Origin: Sphingobacterium sp. SRCM116780
Lineage (GTDB): Bacteria; Bacteroidota; Bacteroidia; Sphingobacteriales; Sphingobacteriaceae
Direction: 5' to 3'
NCBI RefSeq assembly: GCF_021442025.1
Contig: NZ_CP090446.1
Coordinates: forward strand, 1,178,001 to 1,242,000
Length of the DNA stretch: 64,000 bases
Part shown: positions 52,383 to 60,396 of the stretch, in pieces
Position numbering within the stretch: position 1 is the first letter of the stretch
Layout: every line of letters begins with the position of its first letter
Notes under the pieces: generated by a model
Database searches by the model: none
What the model saw: only the letters and a program-made list of their open reading frames with translations
What the model was told of the DNA's origin: nothing
Program-made: the position numbers and the translations under genes

Positions 52383-53252
52383 ATGAAATGGCAAGGTGGA
52401 AAACAAAGTGATAACTTTGAAGATAGAAGAGGGATGTCTGGTGGTCAGAAACTGACTTTAGGAGGTATAGGTGGAGTTATTGTATTGATTGTTGGTTTTT
52501 TAATGGGTGGTGATCCTGCTCAATTATTACAGCAAGCTCAAAATATGGGAGCAGGAACTGAACAAACTGGTGAACCTAGAGAAATTAGTGCTGAAGAACA
52601 ACAATTGACAGATTTTTCAAGAACAGTTCTATCAAGTACAGAAGCTGTATGGACAAATCTGTTTACTCAACAATTGAATAAAAATTATACACCAACTACT
52701 TTAGTGGTTTATGATGGAGGTACTGAAACAAATGGATGCGGTTTGGGTAAAGCTTCGTATGGACCCTTTTATTGTCCAGGTGATCAAAAGATATATTTGG
52801 ATTTAACCTTTAATCAGGAATTGACAACCAAATTTGGCGCTAAAGGGGAATTTGCTTTGGCATATGTGATCGCGCATGAAGTTGGACATCATATTCAGCA
52901 ATTGGTTGGCTTGCTTCCTGAAACGAATGGGATGCGAGGTAAAATGAGCGAGGCTGAAAATAACAAGATATCGGTAATGACGGAGTTACAGGCGGATTTT
53001 TATGCTGGTGTTTGGGCACACCATGTGAATGAAATGTCAGACATAAAAATTGATTACAATGATATCATGGATGGAATGGCAGCAGCTGAAGCAGTAGGGG
53101 ATGATAAATTGCAAACAGAAGCGCAAGGTTATGCGGTACCAGACTCATTTACACATGGCACCTCGGCGCAACGTAGAGCTTGGTTTAAGAAAGGTTATGA
53201 TTCTGGTGATATGCGTACTGGAAATACCTTTAAAGATCCTAGCTTGCAATAG
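52383..53252 (+). CDS. YpfJ-family neutral zinc metallopeptidase
   Basis: The 289-residue protein has a short Gly-rich cytoplasmic start, MKWQGGKQSDNFEDRRGMSG, one membrane helix (LGGIGGVIVLIVGFLMGG), then the peptidase domain. GCGLGKASYGPFYCPGDQKIYLDL near 118 and AYVIAHEVGHHIQQLVG near 157 (HExxH), with VMTELQADFYAGVWAHH near 199 and SFTHGTSAQRRAWFKKGYDSGD at the end, are the family's markers. Function is not established. Confidence 0.92.
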   Translation: MKWQGGKQSDNFEDRRGMSGGQKLTLGGIGGVIVLIVGFLMGGDPAQLLQQAQNMGAGTEQTGEPREISAEEQQLTDFSRTVLSSTEAVWTNLFTQQLNKNYTPTTLVVYDGGTETNGCGLGKASYGPFYCPGDQKIYLDLTFNQELTTKFGAKGEFALAYVIAHEVGHHIQQLVGLLPETNGMRGKMSEAENNKISVMTELQADFYAGVWAHHVNEMSDIKIDYNDIMDGMAAAEAVGDDKLQTEAQGYAVPDSFTHGTSAQRRAWFKKGYDSGDMRTGNTFKDPSLQ

Positions 53253-53259
53253 AGAGAGA

Positions 53260-54237
53260 TTATTGCACTAATAGATTACAACCTCTTATATCACTTTGAT
53301 CAAAGCGACCTAAGACTTCAAAAGATCCATCATCATAGATTTTGCCGAGGTCTTGGGTTGCAATAAACGAACATGAATAGCGATTAGCTAAGTCAATAAC
53401 ATTAATTGCTCCAGTTTTTTTGTTTTCGGCTAACGTCAATGGATCATTCGTTTCTCGGATTAATATCTTCATCCAATTCGGATGCCTGAATATACCATTG
53501 GCTTCAGAGTACCCTTGAGATAATAATTCTGTCATTCCATATTCAGAATGAATACCTGGAACATGGAAGCTATTACAAAGGAGTTCATGTATTTCTTCAC
53601 GAACCATCTCTTTACGTTTTCCTTTCATACCACCTGTTTCCATAATGATTAAATTTGGAAAATCTAGCTGATACTTCTCGATAAAATCCAGTAAAGCAAA
53701 GGTAACTCCAAATAATAATGTTTTTGTGCCTTTGGTTTTGAGCTGTAATAAGGTTTGATATAGCTCTTCATGATTATATAAAAAATAATTACTTTCTGGT
53801 TGATGACTATTTTTCATTAAATCATTGATCATATAGATTAATGATGAGCCTGTCCGTTCTAAGTATGAAGGAAGTAATGCTAGTATAGCAATATTTTCAA
53901 TTTTCCCATAAAATTGCTCAAATGCTGCACGGAAACTTTGCTCATAGACCCTCTTTTCTGCAACCAAATGTTTGCTTGTAATCATTCCGGTTGTTCCTGA
54001 ACTTGTAAAAGTAATTTCAGGTGAATAACCATCTGCAATAATGGCCTGTGTTTTAAAAAGTTCTATGGGTAGAAAAGGGATTTTTGTAAAATGATCGATC
54101 GCATTGATAGGTCTATTTAATTGTTGCACATATTGCCGATAGATGCTTACATGTTCCATTTGAAAACGAAAAGTGTTCAAACAGATTTCATTAAATTCCG
54201 TTTCATTTTGAATAGTAAATATCCGATCCCAATTCAT
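53260..54237 (-). CDS. LuxE-type acyl-protein synthetase
   Basis: I use the ATG at 54237 (325 residues); the longer reading starts at a TTG inside a palindrome upstream. FTSSGTTGMITSKHLVAEK near 75 is the LuxE/ANL-like ATP-binding motif; ALLPSYLERTGSSLIYMIND near 118 and HSEYGMTELLSQGYSE near 230 are further LuxE motifs. In luminous bacteria LuxE activates fatty acids and passes the acyl group to LuxC. The LuxC-type gene lies 9.7 kb away on the same strand, with fabG next to this gene. No luciferase is present. Confidence 0.83.
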   Translation of the reverse strand: MNWDRIFTIQNETEFNEICLNTFRFQMEHVSIYRQYVQQLNRPINAIDHFTKIPFLPIELFKTQAIIADGYSPEITFTSSGTTGMITSKHLVAEKRVYEQSFRAAFEQFYGKIENIAILALLPSYLERTGSSLIYMINDLMKNSHQPESNYFLYNHEELYQTLLQLKTKGTKTLLFGVTFALLDFIEKYQLDFPNLIIMETGGMKGKRKEMVREEIHELLCNSFHVPGIHSEYGMTELLSQGYSEANGIFRHPNWMKILIRETNDPLTLAENKKTGAINVIDLANRYSCSFIATQDLGKIYDDGSFEVLGRFDQSDIRGCNLLVQ

Positions 54238-54258
54238 AGATTTTAAAAAATTTGCATG

Positions 54259-54266
54259 CAAATATA
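54259..54266 (-). promoter_or_regulatory. -7 element (TATATTTG) for the luxE-like gene
   Basis: TATATTTG on the minus strand lies 21 bases before the ATG at 54237. It overlaps the palindrome ATTTGCATGCAAAT (54250-54263). Confidence 0.5.
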
Positions 54267-54293
54267 CATATTATTAAAAGTTGAATGAAAAAC

Positions 54294-54333
54294 AAAAAAG
54301 GTTCTTATGCAATTAACACAAGAACCTTTTTTG
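54294..54333 (-). terminator. Terminator between fabG and the luxE-like gene
   Basis: AAAAAAGGTTCTT and its complement flank a 14-base loop; on the minus strand it ends in T-rich sequence 20 bases after the fabG stop. Confidence 0.85.
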
Positions 54334-54352
54334 TCTCATTAATGCTATTATT

Positions 54353-55096
54353 TTATAACATTCCACCGTCAACGGGTAATACTTGGCCAGTTACATAAGC
54401 AGATAGATCTGATGCTAAAAATAAACAAACATTAGCAACGTCTTCAGCCTCTCCAGCACGCTTTAATGGAATACCTGCTTCCCATCCTTCAACAACTTTA
54501 GGATCTAATACTTCCGTCATTTCTGTACGAATAAATCCAGGTGCAACCACATTAGTCCGGATATTTCTTGATCCTAATTCTTTAGCGATAGATTTAGAGA
54601 AACCAATAATACCTGCCTTAGAAGCGGCATAATTAGCTTGACCAGCATTCCCTTGAACCCCAACAACGGAACTCATATTGATAAACGACCCTTTACGGTT
54701 CTTCATCATAACTTTAGACGCCGCTTTTGTTATATTAAAAATCGATTTCAAGTTTACATTGATAACATCATCCCAGTTTTCTTCTGTCATACGCATCAAC
54801 AACCCATCTTTTGTAATTCCAGCATTGTTTACCACAATATCAATGGTGCCAAAATCAGCTACAATATCGCTAATTAATTTATCCGCTTCATCAAATTTTG
54901 ATGCATCCGAACGGTAACCTTTTACAGTAGTTCCGAAAGCCTGAAGTTCTTGCTCTAAAGCCTGACCTTTTTCCACAGATGATAAATATGTGAATGCTAC
55001 ATTTGCTCCATTTTGAGCAAATACTTCAGCAATTTTTCTACCTATTCCTTTTGATGCTCCAGTAATAAGAGCAATTTTTCCTTCAAGTAATTTCAT
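54353..55096 (-). CDS. fabG: 3-oxoacyl-ACP reductase
   Basis: The 247-residue SDR enzyme has ITGASKGIGRKIAEVFAQNG (NADPH loop) near residue 12, NNAGITKDGLLMRMTEENWD near 90 (the FabG-typical segment), NMSSVVGVQGNAGQ with catalytic Ser near 140, YAASKAGIIGFSKS with Tyr-Lys near 155, and NVVAPGFIRTEMTEV near 183. It reduces 3-oxoacyl-ACP in fatty acid elongation. It lies upstream of the luxE-like gene on the same strand, but a terminator separates them. Confidence 0.92.
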   Translation of the reverse strand: MKLLEGKIALITGASKGIGRKIAEVFAQNGANVAFTYLSSVEKGQALEQELQAFGTTVKGYRSDASKFDEADKLISDIVADFGTIDIVVNNAGITKDGLLMRMTEENWDDVINVNLKSIFNITKAASKVMMKNRKGSFINMSSVVGVQGNAGQANYAASKAGIIGFSKSIAKELGSRNIRTNVVAPGFIRTEMTEVLDPKVVEGWEAGIPLKRAGEAEDVANVCLFLASDLSAYVTGQVLPVDGGML

Positions 55097-55249
55097 TCTT
55101 ATGTATTAATATTTAATAAAGGGTTCTTGCAAAAATGTTAAAACTATCCTACAATAGCAACATTATACACAATTTAATTCAATGATTTAGAACAATAATT
55201 GGAAATTAAAGCTTTTAAAGCGCCTTGATCTTGAAGGCAAATTGCCAAT

Positions 55250-55276
55250 GGAAATGAACGCTTTATTGGAAGTTAG
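55250..55276 (+). repeat. Diverged third copy of the dispersed repeat
   Basis: GGAAATGAACG followed by CTTTATTGGAAGTTAG resembles the copy at 39541-39566, with an insertion and several changes. It lies 118 bases before mqo. The match is weaker than copies 1 and 2. Confidence 0.3.
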
Positions 55277-55370
55277 GGAATTCTTAATAAAAGTATGGTA
55301 TTTTTGAATAAGTCTCTCTAAAAAGTACAGTTTTTTGACAAAAGGATTACGTTAATATAAAAATCTATAT

Positions 55371-55378
55371 TAAATTTG
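55371..55378 (+). promoter_or_regulatory. -7 element (TAAATTTG) for mqo
   Basis: TAAATTTG matches TAnnTTTG and lies 16 bases before the ATG at 55395. Confidence 0.55.
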
Positions 55379-55394
55379 CATCAATCACAAAGAC

Positions 55395-56903
55395 ATGAGT
55401 AAAAAAACAAAAAATACCAAAGAGGTAGATGTCGTTTTAATTGGCGCAGGTATCATGAGCGCAACTTTGGGCACACTAATTAATGAGTTAAGTCCAGATA
55501 TTAAAATAGAGATTTTAGAACGTTTAGATGTAGTCGCTGCAGAAAGTTCTGATGCATGGAATAATGCAGGAACTGGCCACTCGGCATTATGTGAATTGAA
55601 TTACACACCACAAAAAGAAGATGGTTCTGTAGAAATTGATAAAGCAATTAGTATTGCTGAACAATTTGAAGTGTCTAAACAATTTTGGACTTATTTAGTT
55701 GATAAAGGAGTTATTCCAAAACCAGAAGATTTTATTCGTTCAGTTCCGCATATGAGTGCTGTATTTGGCGAAAAGGATATTGATTTTTTACGTAAAAGAT
55801 TTGATGCCTTATCTCCGAATAATTTGTTTAAAGGAATGGAGTTTACAGAAGATAAAGCTGTTCTTAACGAATGGATACCTTTAATGATGAAAGGTCGCCC
55901 AGCGGATGATAAAATTGCTGCGACTAAAATGATTTTAGGTACTGATGTAAATTTTGGTTCATTAACACGTGATTTAGTTAAGCATCTTGATGCGAAAGAT
56001 AATATTACCTTACATCTAAAGCAGGAAGTGCGTGATATTGAAAGAAATGATAACGACACTTGGAAAATAGAAGTAAAGGATTTACAGACCGGAGAAAAAC
56101 GTGAAATCAATGCTAAATTTGTATTTATTGGTGCTGGTGGACATTCTTTGTTGCTACTAGAAAAATCAGGCATCCCAGAATCAAAAGGATACGGAGGTTT
56201 TCCAGTAGGTGGTCAGTGGTTGCGATGTGTCAATGAAGAGGTTATTAATGGACATCATGCTAAAGTGTATGGAAAAGCATCAATTGGTGCGCCACCCATG
56301 TCTGTTCCACACTTAGATACACGTTATATAGATGGTAAACAAGCGCTACTGTTTGGCCCATATGCAGGGTTTTCTACTAAATTCTTGAAACAAGGATCGT
56401 ATTTTGATTTACCTGCATCTATTAAATTGTCTAATATAAAACCTATGTTATCTGTAGGACGTGATAATATGGACTTGACGAAATACCTCATTTCTGAAGT
56501 GATGAAAAGTCCAAAAGACAAGCTGGATGCATTAAAACAATTTATGCCAACGGCAAAATTAGAGGATTGGAAAATTGAAGCGGCAGGCCAACGTGTTCAA
56601 GTAATCAAAAAAGATGCTAAACATGGTGGGGTATTAGAATTCGGTACAGAGGTTGTGTCTTCTGCAGATGGTTCAATTGCTGCATTGCTTGGTGCTTCAC
56701 CAGGAGCTTCTACTTCAGTAGCAATTATGATCAAATTACTTAAAAGATGTTTCCCTGATCGGGCGAAATCAGATGAGTATCGTAAAAAATTGCGTGAGAT
56801 TATCCCTTCTCATGGACAATCCCTTAACGATAATGTTGAATTATGTAAAGCGACAAGAGAGCGTACACATACAGCATTGAAATTAGATAATTTTAAAGAT
56901 TAA
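55395..56903 (+). CDS. mqo: Malate:quinone oxidoreductase
   Basis: The 502-residue protein starts with VDVVLIGAGIMSATLGTLIN, the FAD loop GxGxxS. Then come WNNAGTGHSALCELNYTP near 55, FVFIGAGGHSLLLLEKSGIP near 245, GFPVGGQWLRCVN near 269 and GAPPMSVPHLDTRYIDGKQ near 300, plus LLGASPGASTSVAIM near 435. It oxidises malate to oxaloacetate and passes electrons to menaquinone at the membrane. It fits with ubiE and poxB. A TPP riboswitch begins just after it. Confidence 0.97.
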   Translation: MSKKTKNTKEVDVVLIGAGIMSATLGTLINELSPDIKIEILERLDVVAAESSDAWNNAGTGHSALCELNYTPQKEDGSVEIDKAISIAEQFEVSKQFWTYLVDKGVIPKPEDFIRSVPHMSAVFGEKDIDFLRKRFDALSPNNLFKGMEFTEDKAVLNEWIPLMMKGRPADDKIAATKMILGTDVNFGSLTRDLVKHLDAKDNITLHLKQEVRDIERNDNDTWKIEVKDLQTGEKREINAKFVFIGAGGHSLLLLEKSGIPESKGYGGFPVGGQWLRCVNEEVINGHHAKVYGKASIGAPPMSVPHLDTRYIDGKQALLFGPYAGFSTKFLKQGSYFDLPASIKLSNIKPMLSVGRDNMDLTKYLISEVMKSPKDKLDALKQFMPTAKLEDWKIEAAGQRVQVIKKDAKHGGVLEFGTEVVSSADGSIAALLGASPGASTSVAIMIKLLKRCFPDRAKSDEYRKKLREIIPSHGQSLNDNVELCKATRERTHTALKLDNFKD

Positions 56904-56919
56904 TTTCTTTTACCATACT

Positions 56920-57044
56920 TATGGGGTGCTTGCAGTAATTTTTTACTGAAACAGGCTGAGATTATACCCAATAACAACAATTGCTCATCACTTCGAGCAA
57001 TTGTTGTTATATACCTGATCCAGATAATGCTGGCGTAGGGATTT
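56920..57044 (+). ncRNA. TPP (thiamine diphosphate) riboswitch, THI element, with inserted 16-bp hairpin
   Basis: The conserved blocks are in order: GGGGTGCTTG (56923-56932), a CAGTAA/TTACTG stem, GCTGAGATTATACCC (56955-56969), ACCTGATC (57013-57020), and AGATAATGCTGGCGTAGGGA (57022-57041). Between ACCC and ACCTGATC an inserted stem of 16 perfect base pairs (56971-56986 with 56995-57010) replaces the usual short join. TPP-bound RNA normally shuts off downstream genes; here pnuT and a flavoprotein. Confidence 0.95.
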
Positions 57045-57079
57045 TAATTTCAAAAAACATTGTTTTTATAGCCAATCCA

Positions 57080-57112
57080 TAAGTGCGTATTGTTTACATT
57101 TTACACACTTGA
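57080..57112 (+). promoter_or_regulatory. Possible start-blocking hairpin downstream of the TPP riboswitch
   Basis: AAGTGCGTA (57081-57089) can pair with TACACACTT (57102-57110) with one mismatch, ending 2 bases before the ATG at 57113. There is no clear terminator with a T run, so translational control is the better guess. Confidence 0.4.
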
Positions 57113-57745
57113 ATGCATATAGATCAAATTTTAGCAGATTTTTTTCAACAAATCAAAGCAACGTCTTTAGCCGAATGGCTTGCTGTTGGCTTTGGTATTC
57201 TACAGGTATGGTTTGCCAAAGCTAATAAACCGATCAATTATCTCTTCGGTATTTTTGGTATCTTGATATCGATATATGCGTTGTTCTTTGCTAAGTTGTA
57301 TGGAGAGATTGTACTCAATATGTATTATTTGCTGATGAGTATCTACGGTTGGATATATTGGGAACAGAACAGCAATCAATCACAGGCTATATCGACATCA
57401 ACGAAAAAAGATTGGATCGTTGTGCTGATGATTTGCTTTATTGGATTTAATATATTCTATTTTGGATTGATACATGTTACGGATTCGGATGTTCCTTTGT
57501 GGGATGCACTTGTGTCTTGTACAGCATGGGCAGGAATGTGGTTATTAGCAAAACGGAAGATAGAAAACTGGATACTATTAAACATCAGTAACCTCATGGC
57601 AATACCTTTACTTTACCATAAAGGTCTATTACTGTTTGCTGCTTTAACTTTATTTTTATTTGTCATGGCATTTTTTGGCTATTTTAACTGGAAACGACTT
57701 TTAAAACGTGAATTTACATATGTTGCTCAACCAAGCTCAAATTAA
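57113..57745 (+). CDS. pnuT: PnuT-type thiamine transporter (PnuC family)
   Basis: The 210-residue protein has about seven membrane helices and the PnuC-family signature MYYLLMSIYGWIYWEQ near residue 78, with WFAKANKPINYLFGIFGILI near 33 and ISNLMAIPLLYHKGLLLFAAL near 165. PnuC proteins carry nicotinamide riboside, but those behind a TPP riboswitch (PnuT) carry thiamine. The riboswitch 69 bases upstream sets the call. The next gene overlaps its 3' end by 26 bases. Confidence 0.9.
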   Translation: MHIDQILADFFQQIKATSLAEWLAVGFGILQVWFAKANKPINYLFGIFGILISIYALFFAKLYGEIVLNMYYLLMSIYGWIYWEQNSNQSQAISTSTKKDWIVVLMICFIGFNIFYFGLIHVTDSDVPLWDALVSCTAWAGMWLLAKRKIENWILLNISNLMAIPLLYHKGLLLFAALTLFLFVMAFFGYFNWKRLLKREFTYVAQPSSN

Positions 57746-58793
57746 TATAATAAAGGATCAGCAGGCATTAGCGATTCAAGCTAAATCAATGACTTCGCAA
57801 CAATTAGATTTAGCTATTTCTGAAAAATGGTTCAAGATTTGGGTGCCAAAATCTCTCGGTGGAATGGGACTACCTTTAATAGACGGGCTCCAGTTTTTAG
57901 AAGAATTAGCCTATTATGATGGGGGACTAGCATGGACAGTCACATTATGTTCAGGAGCAAATCTTTTTGTCGGGTTTATTGATCCACAAATTGGGAAAGA
58001 GATCTTTGAAAACCCCGCGGTCTGTCTTGGAGGCAGCGGACGTGCTTCTGGATATGCGGAAAAAATGAACGATGGATATCGAATTAAAGGATATTGGAAA
58101 TATGCAACAGGAGCTCCCCATTTGACCCATTTCACGGCAAATTGTATAGTAACTGAAAACGGTATACCGTTACTTGATGAACATGGGGAATCACTTGTAA
58201 AATCATTCTTTTTTGATCGAGATGATGTGTTAATACATTATGACTGGGATACTTTTGGCCTTGAATGTACCGCAAGTCATAGTTTTTCCGTAGAAAACCA
58301 TTTTGTAAAAGCATCAAGGAGTTTTCTGATAAAAGAGACAACAAGTACTTGGTCTGATCAATTGTACCAGTATCCATTTATGCCATTTGCAGAATTAACC
58401 TTATTAACTAATTTTATAGGGATGTATAAACGTTTTCTTGATTTAGTTGAGAAATATTTTATTCAACGATCTAATGATACCATTTGGTTAGAAAATAAAG
58501 GAAAGGAAAAGTTTAAATTATTGGATGGGATACAACATGATCTTGATACCCGCAGACTCTCTATTTATAAATTAGCTGAACATTCATGGCAAAATCTAAC
58601 ATATAAAAAAGATAATCAGTCGTTATATGACAGTATTGCTGTTGAAAGTCGAGATTTTGTAGTAATAATTAAACAAAACATCATCGCTTTGTTTCCGCTT
58701 TGTGGTATTGCAGCTGCTCAACGTGAGCATGAAATGAATATTGTATTTCGTAATATTTTTACAGCCACTCAGCATAGCTTATTGCAACATTAA
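57720..58793 (+). CDS. Acyl-CoA-dehydrogenase-like flavoprotein in the TPP operon
   Basis: The ATG at 57720 (357 residues) overlaps pnuT by 26 bases; an earlier ATG at 57708 adds four. The acyl-CoA dehydrogenase fold is plain: WVPKSLGGMGLPLIDGLQFL near 43, YDGGLAWTVTLCSGANLFVG near 67, GYRIKGYWKYATGAPHLTHF near 120 (mid-domain beta barrel), and a C-terminal helix with FRNIFTATQHSLLQH. This order also fits the flavin-dependent monooxygenases (HpaB/DszC type). The typical catalytic Glu of acyl-CoA dehydrogenases is not obvious. Its place in a TPP operon suggests thiamine salvage or a TPP-dependent pathway; not proven. Confidence 0.8.
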   Translation: MLLNQAQINIIKDQQALAIQAKSMTSQQLDLAISEKWFKIWVPKSLGGMGLPLIDGLQFLEELAYYDGGLAWTVTLCSGANLFVGFIDPQIGKEIFENPAVCLGGSGRASGYAEKMNDGYRIKGYWKYATGAPHLTHFTANCIVTENGIPLLDEHGESLVKSFFFDRDDVLIHYDWDTFGLECTASHSFSVENHFVKASRSFLIKETTSTWSDQLYQYPFMPFAELTLLTNFIGMYKRFLDLVEKYFIQRSNDTIWLENKGKEKFKLLDGIQHDLDTRRLSIYKLAEHSWQNLTYKKDNQSLYDSIAVESRDFVVIIKQNIIALFPLCGIAAAQREHEMNIVFRNIFTATQHSLLQH

Positions 58794-58832
58794 AAAAGTC
58801 CGATTTTTTTTATCGGACTTTTTTAATGTTGC
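58784..58832. terminator. Palindromic terminator spanning two stop codons
   Basis: Two 21-base perfectly complementary arms (58784-58804 and 58812-58832, starting GCAACATT) enclose T7. The arms contain the stop of the flavoprotein gene (58791-58793) and of the minus-strand gene (58823-58825), so both proteins end ...Gln-His-stop. Confidence 0.9.
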
Positions 58833-59029
58833 TTTTCAAGCGCATCTTTCAAGTTCATGAGCCGCAAGTAAGAAGGGCATTTCTCCTTTTCCTTTGTCCA
58901 TCTTTCAAGAGCTGCTAAATTTGACTGAATAAATTTAGGCATATCAAAAACATGCATATCGATCGTAATTTGTATCTCATTTGGTAATGAAACAGAATCA
59001 AAGTATTCTTTTAGTTCTTCAATAGTCAT
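58823..59029 (-). CDS. Small acidic/helical protein (DUF6965-like)
   Basis: The 68-residue protein is MTIEELKEYFDSVSLPNEIQ ... DMPKFIQSNLAALERWTKEK ... LMNLKDALEKQH. Two helices bracket a short strand pair, as in small Bacteroidota proteins I associate with DUF6965. No catalytic or metal residues stand out. Its end is shared with the palindromic terminator. Confidence 0.72.
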   Translation of the reverse strand: MTIEELKEYFDSVSLPNEIQITIDMHVFDMPKFIQSNLAALERWTKEKEKCPSYLRLMNLKDALEKQH

Positions 59030-59285
59030 GCTTCAAATATACAAAAAGCAATAAGGAAGAGGAATAAAATTACTAAGATATGAATCAAAAAAATATATAA
59101 TTACTCTTCTTTTGTTAAATTTTATCCTCTTCTATACTCAATAAACATATACATCATAAAAATTTAGTACTTAACTTGTTTTTAGTCGATAGAAATAGGT
59201 GAAATGATTTGAATACAAGACAAATCTGTTATATTTATACGAATATTTAATACAAAGTCTCTGCTTGCATCATAATTTATATGTC

Positions 59286-59792
59286 ATGATTATAGAAAAA
59301 AGCTGTATCTCTGATTTATCTGCTCATATGGAGTTGTATCATAAAGCAATTGCATTCCAACGTTCAGTAGGGAATGCTAACTGGATAGGGTTTGACGATC
59401 AAGCTGTCCTCAAAGAAATAGAATCAGAATTACAATATAAAATAGTTATTGATGGTAAAATTGCTTGTGTATTTTTATTAACAACATCAGATCCTATTAT
59501 TTGGAAAGAAAAGGATGCAGATCCTGCAATTTACATTCATCGTATTGCGACTAATCCTGACTTTAGAGGACAGAATTTCGTAAAGAAAATAATAGATTTC
59601 GTAAAAGATTTAGCTCTAAAGGAACATAAGACTTTTATCCGAATGGATACAACGGCGGGAAATGATCGATTGAATGATTATTATAAAAAATGTGGGTTTA
59701 CCATTGTAGATACCATTTCGATACAAGGGACAGCAGATATGCCTACACATTATCAAAATAATTTATTTACCCTATTTGAGATGAACGTTTAG
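59286..59792 (+). CDS. GNAT-family acetyltransferase
   Basis: The ATG at 59286 gives 168 residues; a TTG at 59265 would add seven. YIHRIATNPDFRGQNFVKKIIDF near 88 is the beta4/alpha3 acetyl-CoA site (RGQNF in place of the RxxGxG/A loop, so partly unusual), and YYKKCGFTIVDT near 137 is the C-terminal GNAT motif. The substrate is unknown. The 256-base gap upstream is AT-rich and shows no other feature. Confidence 0.85.
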   Translation: MIIEKSCISDLSAHMELYHKAIAFQRSVGNANWIGFDDQAVLKEIESELQYKIVIDGKIACVFLLTTSDPIIWKEKDADPAIYIHRIATNPDFRGQNFVKKIIDFVKDLALKEHKTFIRMDTTAGNDRLNDYYKKCGFTIVDTISIQGTADMPTHYQNNLFTLFEMNV

Positions 59793-59892
59793 ATGAATGA
59801 TAACCTTTCATTCACTAAAATCTTCAGATAAAAAAATCTGTTGATGAAATAGAATCATAGCATTAGAATTTTTAAATAATTTTTTCAGAAAC

Positions 59893-60270
59893 ATGCAACA
59901 TAGCTTTAATTTTAGATTTTCAAGCAAGTATTTACTATTGACCTTTTTGTTATTTATCTTGGAAATTTTGATAGCGACTATATGGAAGGATATTTTTTGG
60001 TTAAGGGCTTATATCGGAGATGTGATTGTGGTTATATTATTGTATACGATGATCAAAATCTTTTGTGATATAGATAAAACAAAACTCCTTCTAGCTATTT
60101 TCATTTTTTCTATTGTTATTGAGTTATTACAATACTTTAAGTTTGCTGATTTTTTAGGCCTCCAAGCTGGAAGTATTCCTTATATACTCTTGGGAAATAG
60201 TTTTAGCTGGATAGATATCTTTTGTTATTTTTTAGGTTGTTTAATTACATGGGTAACACCTAAATTGTAA
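59893..60270 (+). CDS. DUF2809 small membrane protein
   Basis: The 125-residue protein has four membrane segments and the DUF2809 layout: FSSKYLLLTFLLFILEILIA, WLRAYIGDVIVVILLYTMIK near 34, FIFSIVIELLQYFKFADFLG near 70 and FSWIDIFCYFLGCLITW near 102. Related Gram-positive members sit near glycopeptide-resistance genes (VanZ-like folds), but here nothing supports that role. Confidence 0.82.
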   Translation: MQHSFNFRFSSKYLLLTFLLFILEILIATIWKDIFWLRAYIGDVIVVILLYTMIKIFCDIDKTKLLLAIFIFSIVIELLQYFKFADFLGLQAGSIPYILLGNSFSWIDIFCYFLGCLITWVTPKL

Positions 60271-60396
60271 TTTTAAATCGTCTTCACCTTCATTAATCAT
60301 AATATTTCTTTTGGATGATTTGCTAAAAGCTAAGCTACAAATTAGAATAAAGAACAATTGGAACCGCTGCTATTAGAAATAAAAAACAAAATAACG

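Noticed and set aside
59893..60270. Glycopeptide-resistance protein VanZ
   Set aside because: DUF2809 proteins share a membrane layout with VanZ, but no van-type ligase or regulator is present.
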